A stretch of 64,000 bases of DNA from Roseiarcus sp963717215. Lineage in GTDB: Bacteria; Pseudomonadota; Alphaproteobacteria; Rhizobiales; Beijerinckiaceae. This document shows, one piece after another, positions 46,579-55,663 of this stretch; positions within the stretch are counted from its first letter, which is position 1; every line of letters begins with the position of its first letter. The notes beneath the pieces are model-generated. The model was given only the letters and a program-made list of their open reading frames with translations. It was not told the DNA's origin and ran no database searches. The DNA lies in the NCBI GenBank assembly GCA_963717215.1, contig CAVQVS010000011.1, positions 1 through 64,000 on the forward strand, written 5' to 3'. Both the position numbers and the translations under genes were made by a program.

Positions 46579-47420
46579 CCGTTGGCGATGAATTGGAGGC
46601 GATGCTCACGATAGAGATCGAGCACTGCCGCCGCCGTCTCTTCGATCGAACGGCGCGTCACATCGATGGCGGGCCAGCCTCGCTCCGCGAACAAACGGCG
46701 CGAAGCTGCGATCTCCTCGGCGACCGCGATGCGGTCGACATAATCGGTCTGCGAGTCCGCGTTGAGCGACAGGAGCCGATTCTGCCGGATTTGCACAATC
46801 CGGTCAGCCGAAGCAACCAGCCCGACAACCAGTGGGCGGCGGAGATAGTCGATTGCTTTCGGCAATGGCAGGCGTGGAACGATGGGAACGTTGGCGGTCT
46901 TGTACCCACGATTGGCGAGATAAATGCTGGTCGGGGTCTTCGATGTGCGGCTCACGCCGAGTAAGACGATATCGGCATGTTCCAGATTTTCGGGCGACTG
47001 CCCGTCGTCATTGATCATGCTGAAATTGAGCGCATCGATCCTCTTGAAATAGTCGGCGTTGAGCATGTGTTGCGCGCCGGCTCGCGGCGTATAGTTTTGT
47101 CCGAGATAGGACTTGAACAACGTCAAGATCGGCTCGAGGACAGACAGGCACGGCGAGCCGGAGGCCTCGCACCCTGCCTGAAGCCGGTTGGAAAGGTTGG
47201 AATCGACCAGCGTAAAGAGAACAATTCCCGGCGCGTTCTCGATCTCGGCGATCACGCGGTCGAGCTGGGCTGCGGTGCGCACCAGCGGATAGACATGCTC
47301 GATCGAAGCCACCCCCTGATATTGGGCGGCTGCGGCCCGCGAGGCCGCGATCAGCGTTTCGCCGGTCGAGTCCGAAACCAGATGAAGGTGGAAATAGCTG
47401 CGGCCCAACGCGGCCCCCAA
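46575..47420 (-). CDS. ppsR: Pyruvate, water dikinase regulatory kinase/pyrophosphorylase (DUF299)
   Basis: This bifunctional ADP-dependent kinase/phosphorylase regulates PEP synthase or PPDK. The 281-residue product begins near SYFHLHLVSDSTGETLIAASRAAAAQY. The P-loop-like motif is VLLGVSRTSKTPTSIYLANRGYKTANVP, and a typical C-terminus follows. There is no ATG: TTG at 47420 gives the longest frame, while TTG at 47408 (MGRSYFHLHL) has GGGGG five bases upstream and is equally likely. As I recall, the Caulobacter homologue is the first gene beside the replication origin. Confidence 0.92.
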   Translation of the reverse strand: MGAALGRSYFHLHLVSDSTGETLIAASRAAAAQYQGVASIEHVYPLVRTAAQLDRVIAEIENAPGIVLFTLVDSNLSNRLQAGCEASGSPCLSVLEPILTLFKSYLGQNYTPRAGAQHMLNADYFKRIDALNFSMINDDGQSPENLEHADIVLLGVSRTSKTPTSIYLANRGYKTANVPIVPRLPLPKAIDYLRRPLVVGLVASADRIVQIRQNRLLSLNADSQTDYVDRIAVAEEIAASRRLFAERGWPAIDVTRRSIEETAAAVLDLYREHRLQFIANG

Positions 47421-47888
47421 AGGTGAAGTGCAAACGGTTATAACCAGCGGGATGGCTTGTGGACAGGCGTGTAGAATTGGAAGGCTCGACCCCGGACGCG
47501 AGCCGCCGCCCGGCTAGGTTCGTTTCACGACCCACAGCTGCGGCGCTCAGGAGAAGTTTAACCCCGCTGCGAAGACTGATAGGAATTGCGGGGATAATTA
47601 GAACACCACGCACACGGTGTTTAGAGACGGCTGGCTTTGTTAACGAAATCTTAACCACTGGGGGTTCCGCTGCGGCAGGGTCGCAGACTTGCGGGAAGTG
47701 TGACTGTTCGCCTGTCTGGATGAAATCGAATCTGCGCAAACAGCCCCCCAAAAGAGAAGAAACAGTTCAGAATCTTAATTGTATCTCTTAGAGGCTCAAC
47801 CTGCCGGGATTGCGCTCGGGGAACGCAGTCCGTAGCGGGCTTGGCGTTCGAACGGCTGAGCCAACCGGCAGTGCGAGGTGAATATCGA
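47421..47888. other. Putative chromosomal replication origin (oriC)
   Basis: This 468-base gap separates divergent ppsR and hemJ. It contains a perfect CtrA site TTAA-CGAAATC-TTAACC (47640-47656) and a further TTAACC half-site (47558-47563). Two GANTC sites occur (GAATC at 47728-47732 and 47770-47774). Two 9-mers match the DnaA box TTATCCACA at 7 of 9 positions on the minus strand (47458-47466 and 47589-47597). A stretch at about 47752-47795 is roughly 70% A+T by my count. Gene order on the left (ppsR-maf-aroE-coaE-dnaQ-secB) matches the flank of the Caulobacter origin. hemE, the usual right neighbour, is absent; hemJ and rho are there instead. Confidence 0.6.
47640..47656 (+). promoter_or_regulatory. 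Perfect CtrA-binding motif in the putative origin
   Basis: TTAACGAAATCTTAACC fits TTAA-N7-TTAACC exactly. In Caulobacter, CtrA binds several such sites in the origin and blocks initiation (established there). The motif could instead control ppsR or hemJ. Confidence 0.65.
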
Positions 47889-48311
47889 ATGGTGCTTTGG
47901 GTTAAGGCTCTGCACATCATCTCTGTCATCGCCTGGATGGCCGGAATGCTCTATCTGCCGAGGCTGTTCGTCTACCATGCCGAGGCGACCAGGGGTTCGG
48001 AGGCGTCGGAAACTTTCAAGGTCATGGAACGACGGCTTCTCAAGGCCATCGTCAATCCATCGATGATCCTCGTCTTTTTGACCGGCTTTATCCTCGTCTA
48101 TCTGACCGGAGATTGGCAGGATGGCTGGTGGCAGGCGAAATTCGTTTTGGTCCTAGTCCTAGGCGGTCTGCACGGTTATTTCGCCCGCTGCGTCCGAACG
48201 TTTGCCGAGGATCGCAACGAGCGGCCCGCCCGTTTCTATCGGTTTTTGAACGAGGCTCCGACCATCCTCATGGTTTTGATTGTGGTGCTGGCGGTGGTGA
48301 AGCCATTTTGA
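47889..48311 (+). CDS. hemJ: Protoporphyrinogen IX oxidase HemJ
   Basis: HemJ oxidises protoporphyrinogen IX in haem synthesis and is itself a haem-binding membrane protein. The 140 residues carry MVLWVKALHIISVIAWMAGMLYLPRLFVYHAEA (conserved His in the first helix, RLFVYH) and four hydrophobic helices. MERRLLKAIVNPSMILVFLTGFIL and WWQAKFVLVLVLGGLHGYFARCVRTFA (conserved Lys) are family signatures. The ATG at 47889 is chosen from the family start. It lies beside rho, as in many relatives. Confidence 0.92.
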   Translation: MVLWVKALHIISVIAWMAGMLYLPRLFVYHAEATRGSEASETFKVMERRLLKAIVNPSMILVFLTGFILVYLTGDWQDGWWQAKFVLVLVLGGLHGYFARCVRTFAEDRNERPARFYRFLNEAPTILMVLIVVLAVVKPF

Positions 48312-48554
48312 CGCCTCGGGCGAAAGGCGCCTAGCGTCACAAAATGCCTGTTGAATAATTCCGCGAACGCGACTATGAACCGGCGCCCGTGCTTATAAAC
48401 CCGGGTTCCACCTAGCGGCGCCGGATCGCCCGATCCAACTTTCGCCGCGCGGCCTGACGCGACCAATCCTACCTCGAATCGTCAGCGCCATTACCCATCA
48501 TGTCTAATGACTTTGCAGGTCCGAGGGACCGGAAGTCCGAGTAAAGGTCCGCCC

Positions 48555-49821
48555 ATGCGGGAAATGAAACTCAAGGAATTAAAGCAGAAATCGCCAACCG
48601 AACTCTTGGCGTTTGCGGAAGAGAACGACGTTGAAAACGCGTCGATCATGCGCAAGCAGGAGCTGATGTTCGCGATCCTCAAGCAGCTCGCCAGCGTCGA
48701 GGTTCAGATCATCGGCGAGGGCGTGGTCGAGATTTTGCAGGACGGATTTGCCTTCCTGCGATCGGCCGACGCCAATTATCTTCCAGGCCCAGACGATATT
48801 TACGTGTCGCCGTCGCAAATCAGGCGGCTTGGGCTCAGAACCGGAGACACGGTCGAGGGCGTCATCCGCAGCCCGAAGGAGGGGGAACGGTATTTCGCGC
48901 TGCTCAAATGCAACGCGATCAACTTCGAGGACCCGGAAAAGACTCGGCACAAGGTCCATTTCGATAACCTGACGCCACTCTATCCCAACGAGCGTCTGAA
49001 GCTCGAAGTCGAGGATCCGACCCGAAAGGATCTCTCGGCGCGCGTCATCGACATCGTCGCGCCGATCGGCAAGGGGCAACGCGCGCTCATTGTCGCGCCG
49101 CCCCGCACCGGAAAGACGGTGCTCCTGCAGAACATCGCCCAGTCGGTCACCGCCAATCATCCGGAATGCTATCTGATCGTCCTTCTGATCGACGAGCGGC
49201 CTGAGGAAGTGACGGACATGCAGCGCTCGGTGAACGGCGAGGTCGTGTCCTCAACGTTTGACGAACCCGCGGTGCGGCACGTCCAGGTTGCCGAGATGGT
49301 GATCGAAAAAGCCAAGCGGCTGGTCGAGCACGGACGCGATGTCGTCATCCTGCTCGATTTCGATCACCCGGCTTGGCCGCGCTTACAATACGGTCGTGCC
49401 TTCGTCCGGAAAGGTTCTGACCGGCGGCGTCGACGCCAATGCGCTCCAACGGCCGAAACGGTTTTTCGGCGCGGCGCGGAATATCGAAGAGGGCGGGTCT
49501 ATGACCATCATCGCAACCGCGTTGATCGACACCGGCTCGCGCATGGACGAAGTCATTTTCGAAGAGTTCAAGGGAACCGGCAATTCGGAAATCATCCTCG
49601 ATCGCAAGGTCGCCGACAAGCGGACCTTCCCGTCAATGGATATCACCCGGTCGGGGACCCGGAAGGAAGAACTCCTTGTGCCTCCGGACATCCTGAAAAA
49701 GATGTATGTCCTGCGGCGCATCTTGAATCCGATGGGCACGGTGGATGCGATCGAGTTCCTGCTCGGCAAGCTGCGCGAAACGAAGAGCAACGCGGGCTTC
49801 TTCGAGTCGATGAACACCTGA
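48555..49821 (+). CDS. rho: Transcription termination factor Rho (one frameshift)
   Basis: Rho is a hexameric RNA helicase that ends transcription. It starts MREMKLKELKQKSPTELLAFAEENDVENASIMRKQELMFAILKQLA. The RNA-binding fold carries GVVEILQDGFAFLRSADANYLPGPDDIYVSPSQIRR, Walker A is VAPPRTGKTVLLQNIA, and the Q/R-loop region VLTGGVDANALQRPKRFFGAARNIEEGGS follows. The strictly conserved LLDSITRLGRAYN is interrupted by one extra T near 49360 (GATTTCG for GATTCG). Removing it gives 421 residues, the normal rhizobial length. The error is almost certainly not biological. Confidence 0.96.
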
Positions 49822-49886
49822 GCCGCCGCCGATCAGCTCTCGGATAGTCCGATCTCCGTCAGTCCCTCGAAAGGAGAGGGCGTTTC

Positions 49887-50739
49887 GTGTCCCAATCATC
49901 GAAACCGACTCTCGCCGATCTGAGGGTGGAGATCGACCGAATCGATTTGCAGATGCACGAGCTCCTCATGGAGAGGGGACGTGTCATCGACCAGTTGATC
50001 GAGATCAAGACCCGTCAAGGCGGTGGTTCGGCATTTCGCCCCGCGCGGGAAGCCTCGATGATGCGGGCGCTTGTCGAGCGGCACCGGGGGCTTTTGCCGC
50101 TCGACACCGTCGAGGGCATCTGGCGGGTGATTATTTCCACCTTCACCTACGTCCAGGCGCCGTACAGCGTCCATGTTGACGTGTCAGGCGGCGACGCCGC
50201 GATGCGGGATTCGGCGCGTTTTCACTTCGGGTTCACAACCCCCTGCGTTCCGCATTTTGGCGCCGGTGTGGTTATCCGGGCGGTCGCGGAATCGGCCGGC
50301 GATCTGGGCATGTTCGCCGTTGACGGCGGACCTGGGGCCGGCGCCTGGTGGACGAACCTTGCATCGCGGGACGCGCCGAAGATCATCGCCCGCTTGCCCT
50401 TCGTTGAGCGCGCCGACCATCCTGCTGGCATGCCGGTGTTCGTGATCTCGAAGCCATTGGTCGATGGGACGGCGCGCGAGGTCGTGCTCGAGTCGGTTAC
50501 ACTCGACCGGTGGCGTCCCGATATCCCTCATGCCTTGCAAAGGATTGGCGCTGAAGCGATCGGCTCCGCAGCCACTGGAATGGGCCTTTCCCTTCTCGTC
50601 GCGCGCCCCGGCGGTATCGCCCCGGAGGCGGCAAGCGAGGCTCTGCGGTCGGTCGGGCGCCGCGGACGTTCGCGCGTCGGAGATCGGCGCGCACGCGGAT
50701 CGAATTGACGCCTCGGCGTTGCGCGAGAGCGCGAATTGA
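49887..50739 (+). CDS. Chorismate mutase with C-terminal extension (frameshifted near the end)
   Basis: The N-terminal AroQ helical domain (about 8-95; LADLRVEIDRIDLQMHELLMERGRVIDQLIEIKTRQG, then FRPAREASMMRALVERHRGLLPLDTVEGIWRVIISTFTYVQAP) converts chorismate to prephenate. A C-terminal domain of about 180 residues (RFHFGFTTPCVPHFGAGVVIRAVAESAGDLGMF and later) is seen in rhizobial homologues and may be regulatory. Near 50655 one extra base throws the frame; the correct frame ends DVRASEIGAHADRIDASALRESAN at 50739. It is first in the cluster with hisC and tyrA, so it serves Tyr/Phe synthesis. Confidence 0.88.
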
Positions 50740-50757
50740 GGCTAATCGGACCCCGAC

Positions 50758-51873
50758 ATGACCTCCAATACTCCCGTACGCCCACAGCCGAGGGCGGCGA
50801 TCCTCGAAATCGACCCCTATGTGCCAGGCAAGAGCCGGGTCGCGGGGCTCGACAAGGTTCACAAGCTTTCGTCCAACGAGTCTCCGCTCGGTCCCTCGCC
50901 GCGGGCGATCGAAGCGGTCAAGGCTTTGGCCGAGAGCCTCGAGCTCTATCCGGACGGCGCTTCGACCGCGCTGCGCGCGGCGATTGGCCGGCGCTATGGT
51001 CTTGATCCGTCTCGCATCATCTGCGGCAACGGGTCCGACGAGCTCCTGGCGCTGCTCGCGCATGTCTTTCTGCACCCAGGCGAGGAAGGCCTCTATAGCC
51101 AATACGGGTTTCTGACCTATCCGATCTGCATCCGCGCCGCCGGCGGGATCCCGGTTGTCGCGGAGGAGACGGACAGAACGGCGAGCGTGGACGCGATCCT
51201 CGAAAAGGTGAGCGCCCGGACGAAAATCGTCTTTCTCGCCAACCCGAACAATCCGACCGGGACCTACGTTCCGTTTTCGGAAGTGAGGCGTCTGCACGAG
51301 GGCCTTCCGCCGCACACGCTCCTGGTGATCGACGCGGCCTACGCCGAATATGTGACCCGCAACGACTATGCGGCCGGCCTCGAATTGGCTTCGACGGCGG
51401 ACAACGTTGTCGTGACCCGGACCTTCTCCAAGATCCACGGGCTAGCCGGCCTGCGCATTGGCTGGGGCTACGGATCAGGGCACATTATCGAGGCGTTGAA
51501 CCGTGTCCGCGGACCCTTCAATCTGAATGGGGCCGCCCAGGCGGCGGGCGTCGCAAGCGTGGAGGACGCGGCGCATATTGAGGGCGCGATCGCGCACAAT
51601 GCGCTCTGGCTTCCCTGGCTGGCCGAGGCGATCGCCAAGCTGGGCATCGGGGTCACGCCAAGCGTCGGAAATTTTCTTTTGCTGACCTTCCCGGAAGAAG
51701 CGGGCCGAACCGCCGCGGACGCAGATGCGTTCCTGAGCGCGCGCGGTTTCATTCTTCGCGCCGTCGCGGCCTATGGCCTGCCGGATTCCTTGCGCCTGAC
51801 GGTCGGCGGCGAGGAGGCCAACAGAGGCGTGGTCGCAGCGCTCGCCAAGTTCATGCGAGGCAAAGGTGATTGA
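50758..51873 (+). CDS. hisC: Histidinol-phosphate / aromatic aminotransferase
   Basis: This 371-residue fold type I PLP enzyme has the PLP lysine in VVTRTFSKIHGLAGLRIGWGYG. VHKLSSNESPLGPSPRAI, ICGNGSDELLALLAHVFL and IVFLANPNNPTGTYVPFSEV are typical of HisC. Its place between chorismate mutase and prephenate dehydrogenase suggests it also, or mainly, transaminates aromatic intermediates. Confidence 0.93.
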   Translation: MTSNTPVRPQPRAAILEIDPYVPGKSRVAGLDKVHKLSSNESPLGPSPRAIEAVKALAESLELYPDGASTALRAAIGRRYGLDPSRIICGNGSDELLALLAHVFLHPGEEGLYSQYGFLTYPICIRAAGGIPVVAEETDRTASVDAILEKVSARTKIVFLANPNNPTGTYVPFSEVRRLHEGLPPHTLLVIDAAYAEYVTRNDYAAGLELASTADNVVVTRTFSKIHGLAGLRIGWGYGSGHIIEALNRVRGPFNLNGAAQAAGVASVEDAAHIEGAIAHNALWLPWLAEAIAKLGIGVTPSVGNFLLLTFPEEAGRTAADADAFLSARGFILRAVAAYGLPDSLRLTVGGEEANRGVVAALAKFMRGKGD

Positions 51874-52828
51874 ACGGCTAGGCGCGCCCCTGGCCGAGCC
51901 GCTCTTCGAAGAATTAGCGATTGTCGGAATAGGGCTGATCGGCTCGTCGATCGCCCGCGCCGCGCGTCATCGCCACGCGGCCCGCCGGATCGTTCTTGCC
52001 GACTCGTCCGTTTCGGTCCTGGAGCGCGCGAAGGCCTTGGGGCTTGGCGACCTCGTCACTGACGATCTGGCTCGCGCCGTCGCCAACGCCGATTGCGTCA
52101 TTCTCTGCGCGCCGGTCGGCGCCAACGAGGCGATCGGACGCGCCATCGCGCCCGCGCTGAAGCAAGGCGCCATCGTCTCGGACGTCGGTTCGGTGAAGGG
52201 CGCTGTCATTGCGGCGCTGGCGCCTGCGCTGCCAAGTCACGCGCGCCTTGTGCCGGCGCATCCGGTCGCGGGGACGGAGTATTCCGGCCCGGATGCCGGA
52301 TTCGCGAGCCTGTTCGTCAACCGCTGGTGCATCCTCACGCCCCCCGAAGGGACGGACGACGAGGCGGTCGAAACCTTACGGACGTTCTGGCAGGCGTTGG
52401 GGTCTCACGTCGAAATCATGAGCGCTGCGCATCACGACCTCGTGCTGGCGATCACGAGCCACGTGCCGCATCTCATCGCCTATAACATCGTCGGCACCGC
52501 AGCCGATCTCGAAGAGGTCACCCGCTCGGAGGTTATCAAATTCTCGGCCGGCGGATTCCGCGATTTCACCCGGATCGCCTCCTCCGATCCGACCATGTGG
52601 CGCGATGTCTTTCTCCACAACAAGGACGCCGTGCTGGAGATGCTCGGCCGGTTCAACGAGGACTTGACCGCGCTGCAGAGAATGATCCGGCGCGAGGATG
52701 GCGACGGGCTGTTCGCGTTGTTCACGCGGACGCGGGCGATAAGGCTTGGGATCGTCGCTCAGGGTCAGGAAACTGCAGCCCCGGATTTCGGCAGGCGGGC
52801 GGCGGAGACGGACGAGCCGGTTCCGTGA
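51866..52828 (+). CDS. tyrA: Prephenate/arogenate (cyclohexadienyl) dehydrogenase
   Basis: This encodes 320 residues. The NAD-binding motif is LAIVGIGLIGSSIARAARH (about 14-32). The catalytic His lies in LVPAHPVAGTEYSGPDAGFASLF, and HHDLVLAITSHVPHLIAYNIVGTA with GGFRDFTRIASSDPTMWRDVFLHNKDAVLE completes the helical domain. It makes tyrosine precursors. The GTG start overlaps hisC by 8 bases; the stop overlaps the next gene (GTGA). Confidence 0.94.
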   Translation: MIERLGAPLAEPLFEELAIVGIGLIGSSIARAARHRHAARRIVLADSSVSVLERAKALGLGDLVTDDLARAVANADCVILCAPVGANEAIGRAIAPALKQGAIVSDVGSVKGAVIAALAPALPSHARLVPAHPVAGTEYSGPDAGFASLFVNRWCILTPPEGTDDEAVETLRTFWQALGSHVEIMSAAHHDLVLAITSHVPHLIAYNIVGTAADLEEVTRSEVIKFSAGGFRDFTRIASSDPTMWRDVFLHNKDAVLEMLGRFNEDLTALQRMIRREDGDGLFALFTRTRAIRLGIVAQGQETAAPDFGRRAAETDEPVP

Positions 52829-53376
52829 CGTCGACCGACGCGGCCGGGGCCGAGCCGGCCGGAAACCTCTGGGTGTTCGGCTACGGGTCGCTGATGTGGC
52901 GGCCCGGGTTCACCTATGCGCGACGATGCAAAGCGCTGTTGCGTGGCTGGCGCAGAAGCCTGTGCGTCTATTCCCATGTCCATCGGGGCTCGCCGGAACA
53001 GCCAGGACTGGTGTTGGGCCTCGATCGAGGCGGCGCTTGCCGGGGGGTGGCTTTCGAGGTCGACGCCGCGTTGCGCGAGCCAACGATCCGCTACCTTCGT
53101 GAACGCGAACAAGTGACCTCTGTCTATCTTGAGCGGGTCGCCCCTGTGACGCTCGAAGGCGGCGAGCGCGTGCTTGCTCTCACTTACGTCGCAGACCGGC
53201 TGCACGACCAGTATGCCGGACGGCTCGACCGCAAGGCGATGCTCGAACATGTGCGCGCCGGCCAAGGGCAGTTCGGCCGTAATACGGAATATGTCCTCGA
53301 AACCTACGATCACCTCCGCGAGATCGGTGTGCGCGACAGCGATCTCGAATGGCTGAGCGCCAGACTTCGAGCCTGA
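52825..53376 (+). CDS. ChaC-like gamma-glutamylcyclotransferase
   Basis: This 183-residue protein has LWVFGYGSLMWRPGFTYARRCKALLRGWRRSLCVYSHVHRG and GLDRGGACRGVAFEVD, the substrate loop YGSLMW of the ChaC/GCT fold. VTSVYLERVAPVTLEGGERVLALTYVADR and GQFGRNTEYVLETYDHLREIGVRDSDLEWL follow. ChaC enzymes degrade glutathione to 5-oxoproline. The GTG at 52825 overlaps the tyrA stop, so it is coupled to the aromatic amino-acid cluster. Confidence 0.9.
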   Translation: MTSTDAAGAEPAGNLWVFGYGSLMWRPGFTYARRCKALLRGWRRSLCVYSHVHRGSPEQPGLVLGLDRGGACRGVAFEVDAALREPTIRYLREREQVTSVYLERVAPVTLEGGERVLALTYVADRLHDQYAGRLDRKAMLEHVRAGQGQFGRNTEYVLETYDHLREIGVRDSDLEWLSARLRA

Positions 53377-53390
53377 GGGACCCTCGGCGC

Positions 53391-53837
53391 TCAGGCCTGG
53401 GCGATCGCCAAATCGGCGACGGTCGCTTCCCGCTCGACGGGCGACGCGGCCAGCAAATGGAGGTGGAACTCAAGGCCCGGACCAAAGGCCCCCAGATCGC
53501 GTTGAGCCTTTTCGACCACCGGTTCCGGGAAAGGTCCCGTCTCGCGCACCGATACCACGCGCCTTTGCCCGGTCATGTCGCGGACTACGCCCAGCAGCAC
53601 GGCGTCGCGAAAAGCCGGACACTCCGGGGCCGGATAGACCGAGAAGACGTAGCGCTGGCCGGAGAGGCCGACCCACGAACAAAACCGGGACGAGATCGGC
53701 ATGCCGTCGAGCGCAGCCAGCGATGAGCCGCTGCGGTCATTCCGACGATCGCTCATACCGGCGGTCCAACCGACTGCAGGCGCCTCCGCGACTCCGTAGG
53801 CCCGATCCAGCGCTTCATTCTCGTATGCCAGCGTCAT
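53391..53837 (-). CDS. Conserved hypothetical protein
   Basis: This encodes 148 residues with a central conserved-looking block FCSWVGLSGQRYVFSVYPAPECPAFRDAVLLGVVRDMTGQRRVVSVRETGPFPEP. That block resembles a small beta-rich or PAS-like sensor domain found in rhizobial proteins of unknown function. There is no signal or membrane segment. The ATG at 53837 (MTLAYENEALDRAYG) is chosen; the longer frame overlaps plsC. It lies convergent to the ChaC gene, downstream of plsC. Confidence 0.7.
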   Translation of the reverse strand: MTLAYENEALDRAYGVAEAPAVGWTAGMSDRRNDRSGSSLAALDGMPISSRFCSWVGLSGQRYVFSVYPAPECPAFRDAVLLGVVRDMTGQRRVVSVRETGPFPEPVVEKAQRDLGAFGPGLEFHLHLLAASPVEREATVADLAIAQA

Positions 53838-53890
53838 CGCCCCGACCCTGATTATTACGAGAACGTTAATAGAACAAAGAGAGACTATCG

Positions 53891-54676
53891 TCAAGGCGAA
53901 CGTAGCGTTTCCTTGTCGCTATTCGCGCCTTCCGCAACAACCGCCGTAAGCGACGGGTCCTTCGCCACCGCCTCAGCATTCAGGCGGTCGCAGGCGTTCT
54001 CGATCGTCGACTGCAGGCGTTTGGTGAATGTGACGCGGTCGAGACCGGGCTCGATAACGGGCAGGTATTCGATGACGGCGACGCCCGGGCGGCGCAGGAA
54101 ACCGCGTCGGCGCCAGAAGAGCCCGGTGTTGACGGCGACCGGGAGGCAGGGGACGTTCGCCGCTGCGTAGAGCGCCCCTGCGCCGTGCTTGTACATTGGC
54201 GGGGCGCTTGGCAGGCGCCGCGTCCCCTCCGGGTAAATGAACACCTGTCGTCCGGCGGCGAACACAGGCTTCGCGGCGCCGGCGATTTGTTGGAGAGCCC
54301 GCCGGCCCCGCCCGCGGTCAATCGCAATCTGCTGCGAGAGGATGAGGTAGAGACCGAACAGCGGAACATAGGTAAGTTGCCGCTTGAGGATGATGGCGAA
54401 GTCAGGCGCGTATTTGAGCAGCGCGAAGGTTTCCAGAAACGATTGATGCTTGACGGCGATCAAGACTGCGCCAGGCGGAATATTCTCGACGCCACGATAT
54501 TCGAGCCTGAGCCCGCAGATCGTGTCCAGAAGCCAGACAGAGATCGCGCCCCACAGGCGTGCGAGGGCAAAGATGGCGCGCCTGCCGAATAATATGGTGG
54601 GCAGGCCGACGATCATCAGAACCACCAGATTCAGATAGAAGAGCGCATTGAAGAGCAGCGATCGCGTTGCGAGCAT
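53891..54676 (-). CDS. plsC: 1-acyl-sn-glycerol-3-phosphate acyltransferase
   Basis: PlsC makes phosphatidic acid. The 261-residue protein has N-terminal hydrophobic helices (LFNALFYLNLVVLMIVGLPTILF). The acyltransferase block is AVLIAVKHQSFLETFALLKYAPDFAIILKRQLTYVPLFGLYLI, with His and downstream Glu replacing the classical H-x4-D spacing as in rhizobial members. VFIYPEGTRRLPSAPPMYKHGAGALYAAANVPCLPVAVNTG completes it. It lies 37 bases after ftsX on the same strand. Confidence 0.93.
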   Translation of the reverse strand: MLATRSLLFNALFYLNLVVLMIVGLPTILFGRRAIFALARLWGAISVWLLDTICGLRLEYRGVENIPPGAVLIAVKHQSFLETFALLKYAPDFAIILKRQLTYVPLFGLYLILSQQIAIDRGRGRRALQQIAGAAKPVFAAGRQVFIYPEGTRRLPSAPPMYKHGAGALYAAANVPCLPVAVNTGLFWRRRGFLRRPGVAVIEYLPVIEPGLDRVTFTKRLQSTIENACDRLNAEAVAKDPSLTAVVAEGANSDKETLRSP

Positions 54677-54712
54677 TGTTGTCGCCGGGGCTAAGGAGAG
54701 TTGATCACGCGT

Positions 54713-55663
54713 CTATTGCAACGATTGCAAATGGCGCATCACGATCTCGCGCGAAAGAAGGCCGGTCAGCAAGGTAACCGCGGCGCAGACCACGACAAGG
54801 GCGAAATAGCCCAGGGAGCGGAGCGCGAACGAGCCGAACATGGCCGCGATTTCCTCGCCGCCGGGCGAATGCGCCCACCAGAAGGATAGGAGCGAGGCGA
54901 TGGCGAAGAAGGCGATCGCCGCCAGGCCGCCGATCAACGCGCCGCGAAACCCCAAACGACGAAAATGCGCCTGAAACTCCTTGGCGATGAAGGCGTTCGA
55001 CGCGCCGACGAGATGAAGGACTTCCACGACCTCTCGATTGGCCGCCACTGCGCCGCGCGTGGCGAATCCGATCGCCGTGCCCATCGCCACGATCATCAGC
55101 ACGAAAAGAGCGGCTGCGAGAATGACGACGCCGTCGGCCATGGCGCCGAGGCGCGCCGCCCACATCCGATGGTCGTCAAGATCGGCCTGCGGAACGTCTG
55201 AGGCGAGCGCTGAACGCAACGCCGCGAGGTCTTCGGAGCGCTGGCCGCGAAGTTGGACAGCGATAAGCCGCGGGACGGGCAGCTGACTGAGGTCGAGCCC
55301 GGCGCCGAGCCATGGCTCGAGAAGCTTCTCCGATTCGGCCCGGGAGAGCGCATGCACCGACTCGACGTCGGGCGATTTCGTGGCGATGGCGACGGCTTTG
55401 GCGACGAGGCTTTCCACATCATCGCCGGCTCGAGACTTCACCTGGATCGTCGCCTCGCGCAACACATCCGAACGCCAGGCTTGCGAAGCGTCAGCGACCA
55501 GCAGCGCCGCGCCAGCGGTCAGGCAGGCGAGAAAGGTCATGATCGCGATCACGACGACCAGCGCGCGCCCGGCGACGGAGTCCCTCGGTATGAGCGGCGC
55601 ATTGGTCTTGAACGGCGATTCCGACTCCACGGCGAGAAGGGGCTCGACGATCGGTTCGTTCAT
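54713..55663 (-). CDS. ftsX: Cell-division ABC transporter permease FtsX
   Basis: This encodes 316 residues with four membrane helices (about 32-54, 178-203, 238-262 and 280-305) and an extracytoplasmic domain after the first. FtsX with FtsE activates murein hydrolases at the septum. The typical block DDHRMWAARLGAMADGVVILAAALFVLMIVAMGTAIGFATRGAVAANREVVEVLHLVGASNAFIAKEFQAHFRRLGFRGALIG is seen. It overlaps the ftsE stop by 4 bases. Confidence 0.94.
   Translation of the reverse strand: MNEPIVEPLLAVESESPFKTNAPLIPRDSVAGRALVVVIAIMTFLACLTAGAALLVADASQAWRSDVLREATIQVKSRAGDDVESLVAKAVAIATKSPDVESVHALSRAESEKLLEPWLGAGLDLSQLPVPRLIAVQLRGQRSEDLAALRSALASDVPQADLDDHRMWAARLGAMADGVVILAAALFVLMIVAMGTAIGFATRGAVAANREVVEVLHLVGASNAFIAKEFQAHFRRLGFRGALIGGLAAIAFFAIASLLSFWWAHSPGGEEIAAMFGSFALRSLGYFALVVVCAAVTLLTGLLSREIVMRHLQSLQ

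Noticed and set aside
49340..49370. Programmed ribosomal frameshift in rho
   Set aside because: There is no slippery heptamer; the break is one extra T inside the invariant LLDSITRLG motif, and many other genes show the same error type.
53891..53894. Longer start of the hypothetical protein gene at 53894, overlapping plsC
   Set aside because: The extra 19 residues are hydrophobic and unlike the rest; the ATG at 53837 gives a more plausible soluble protein.
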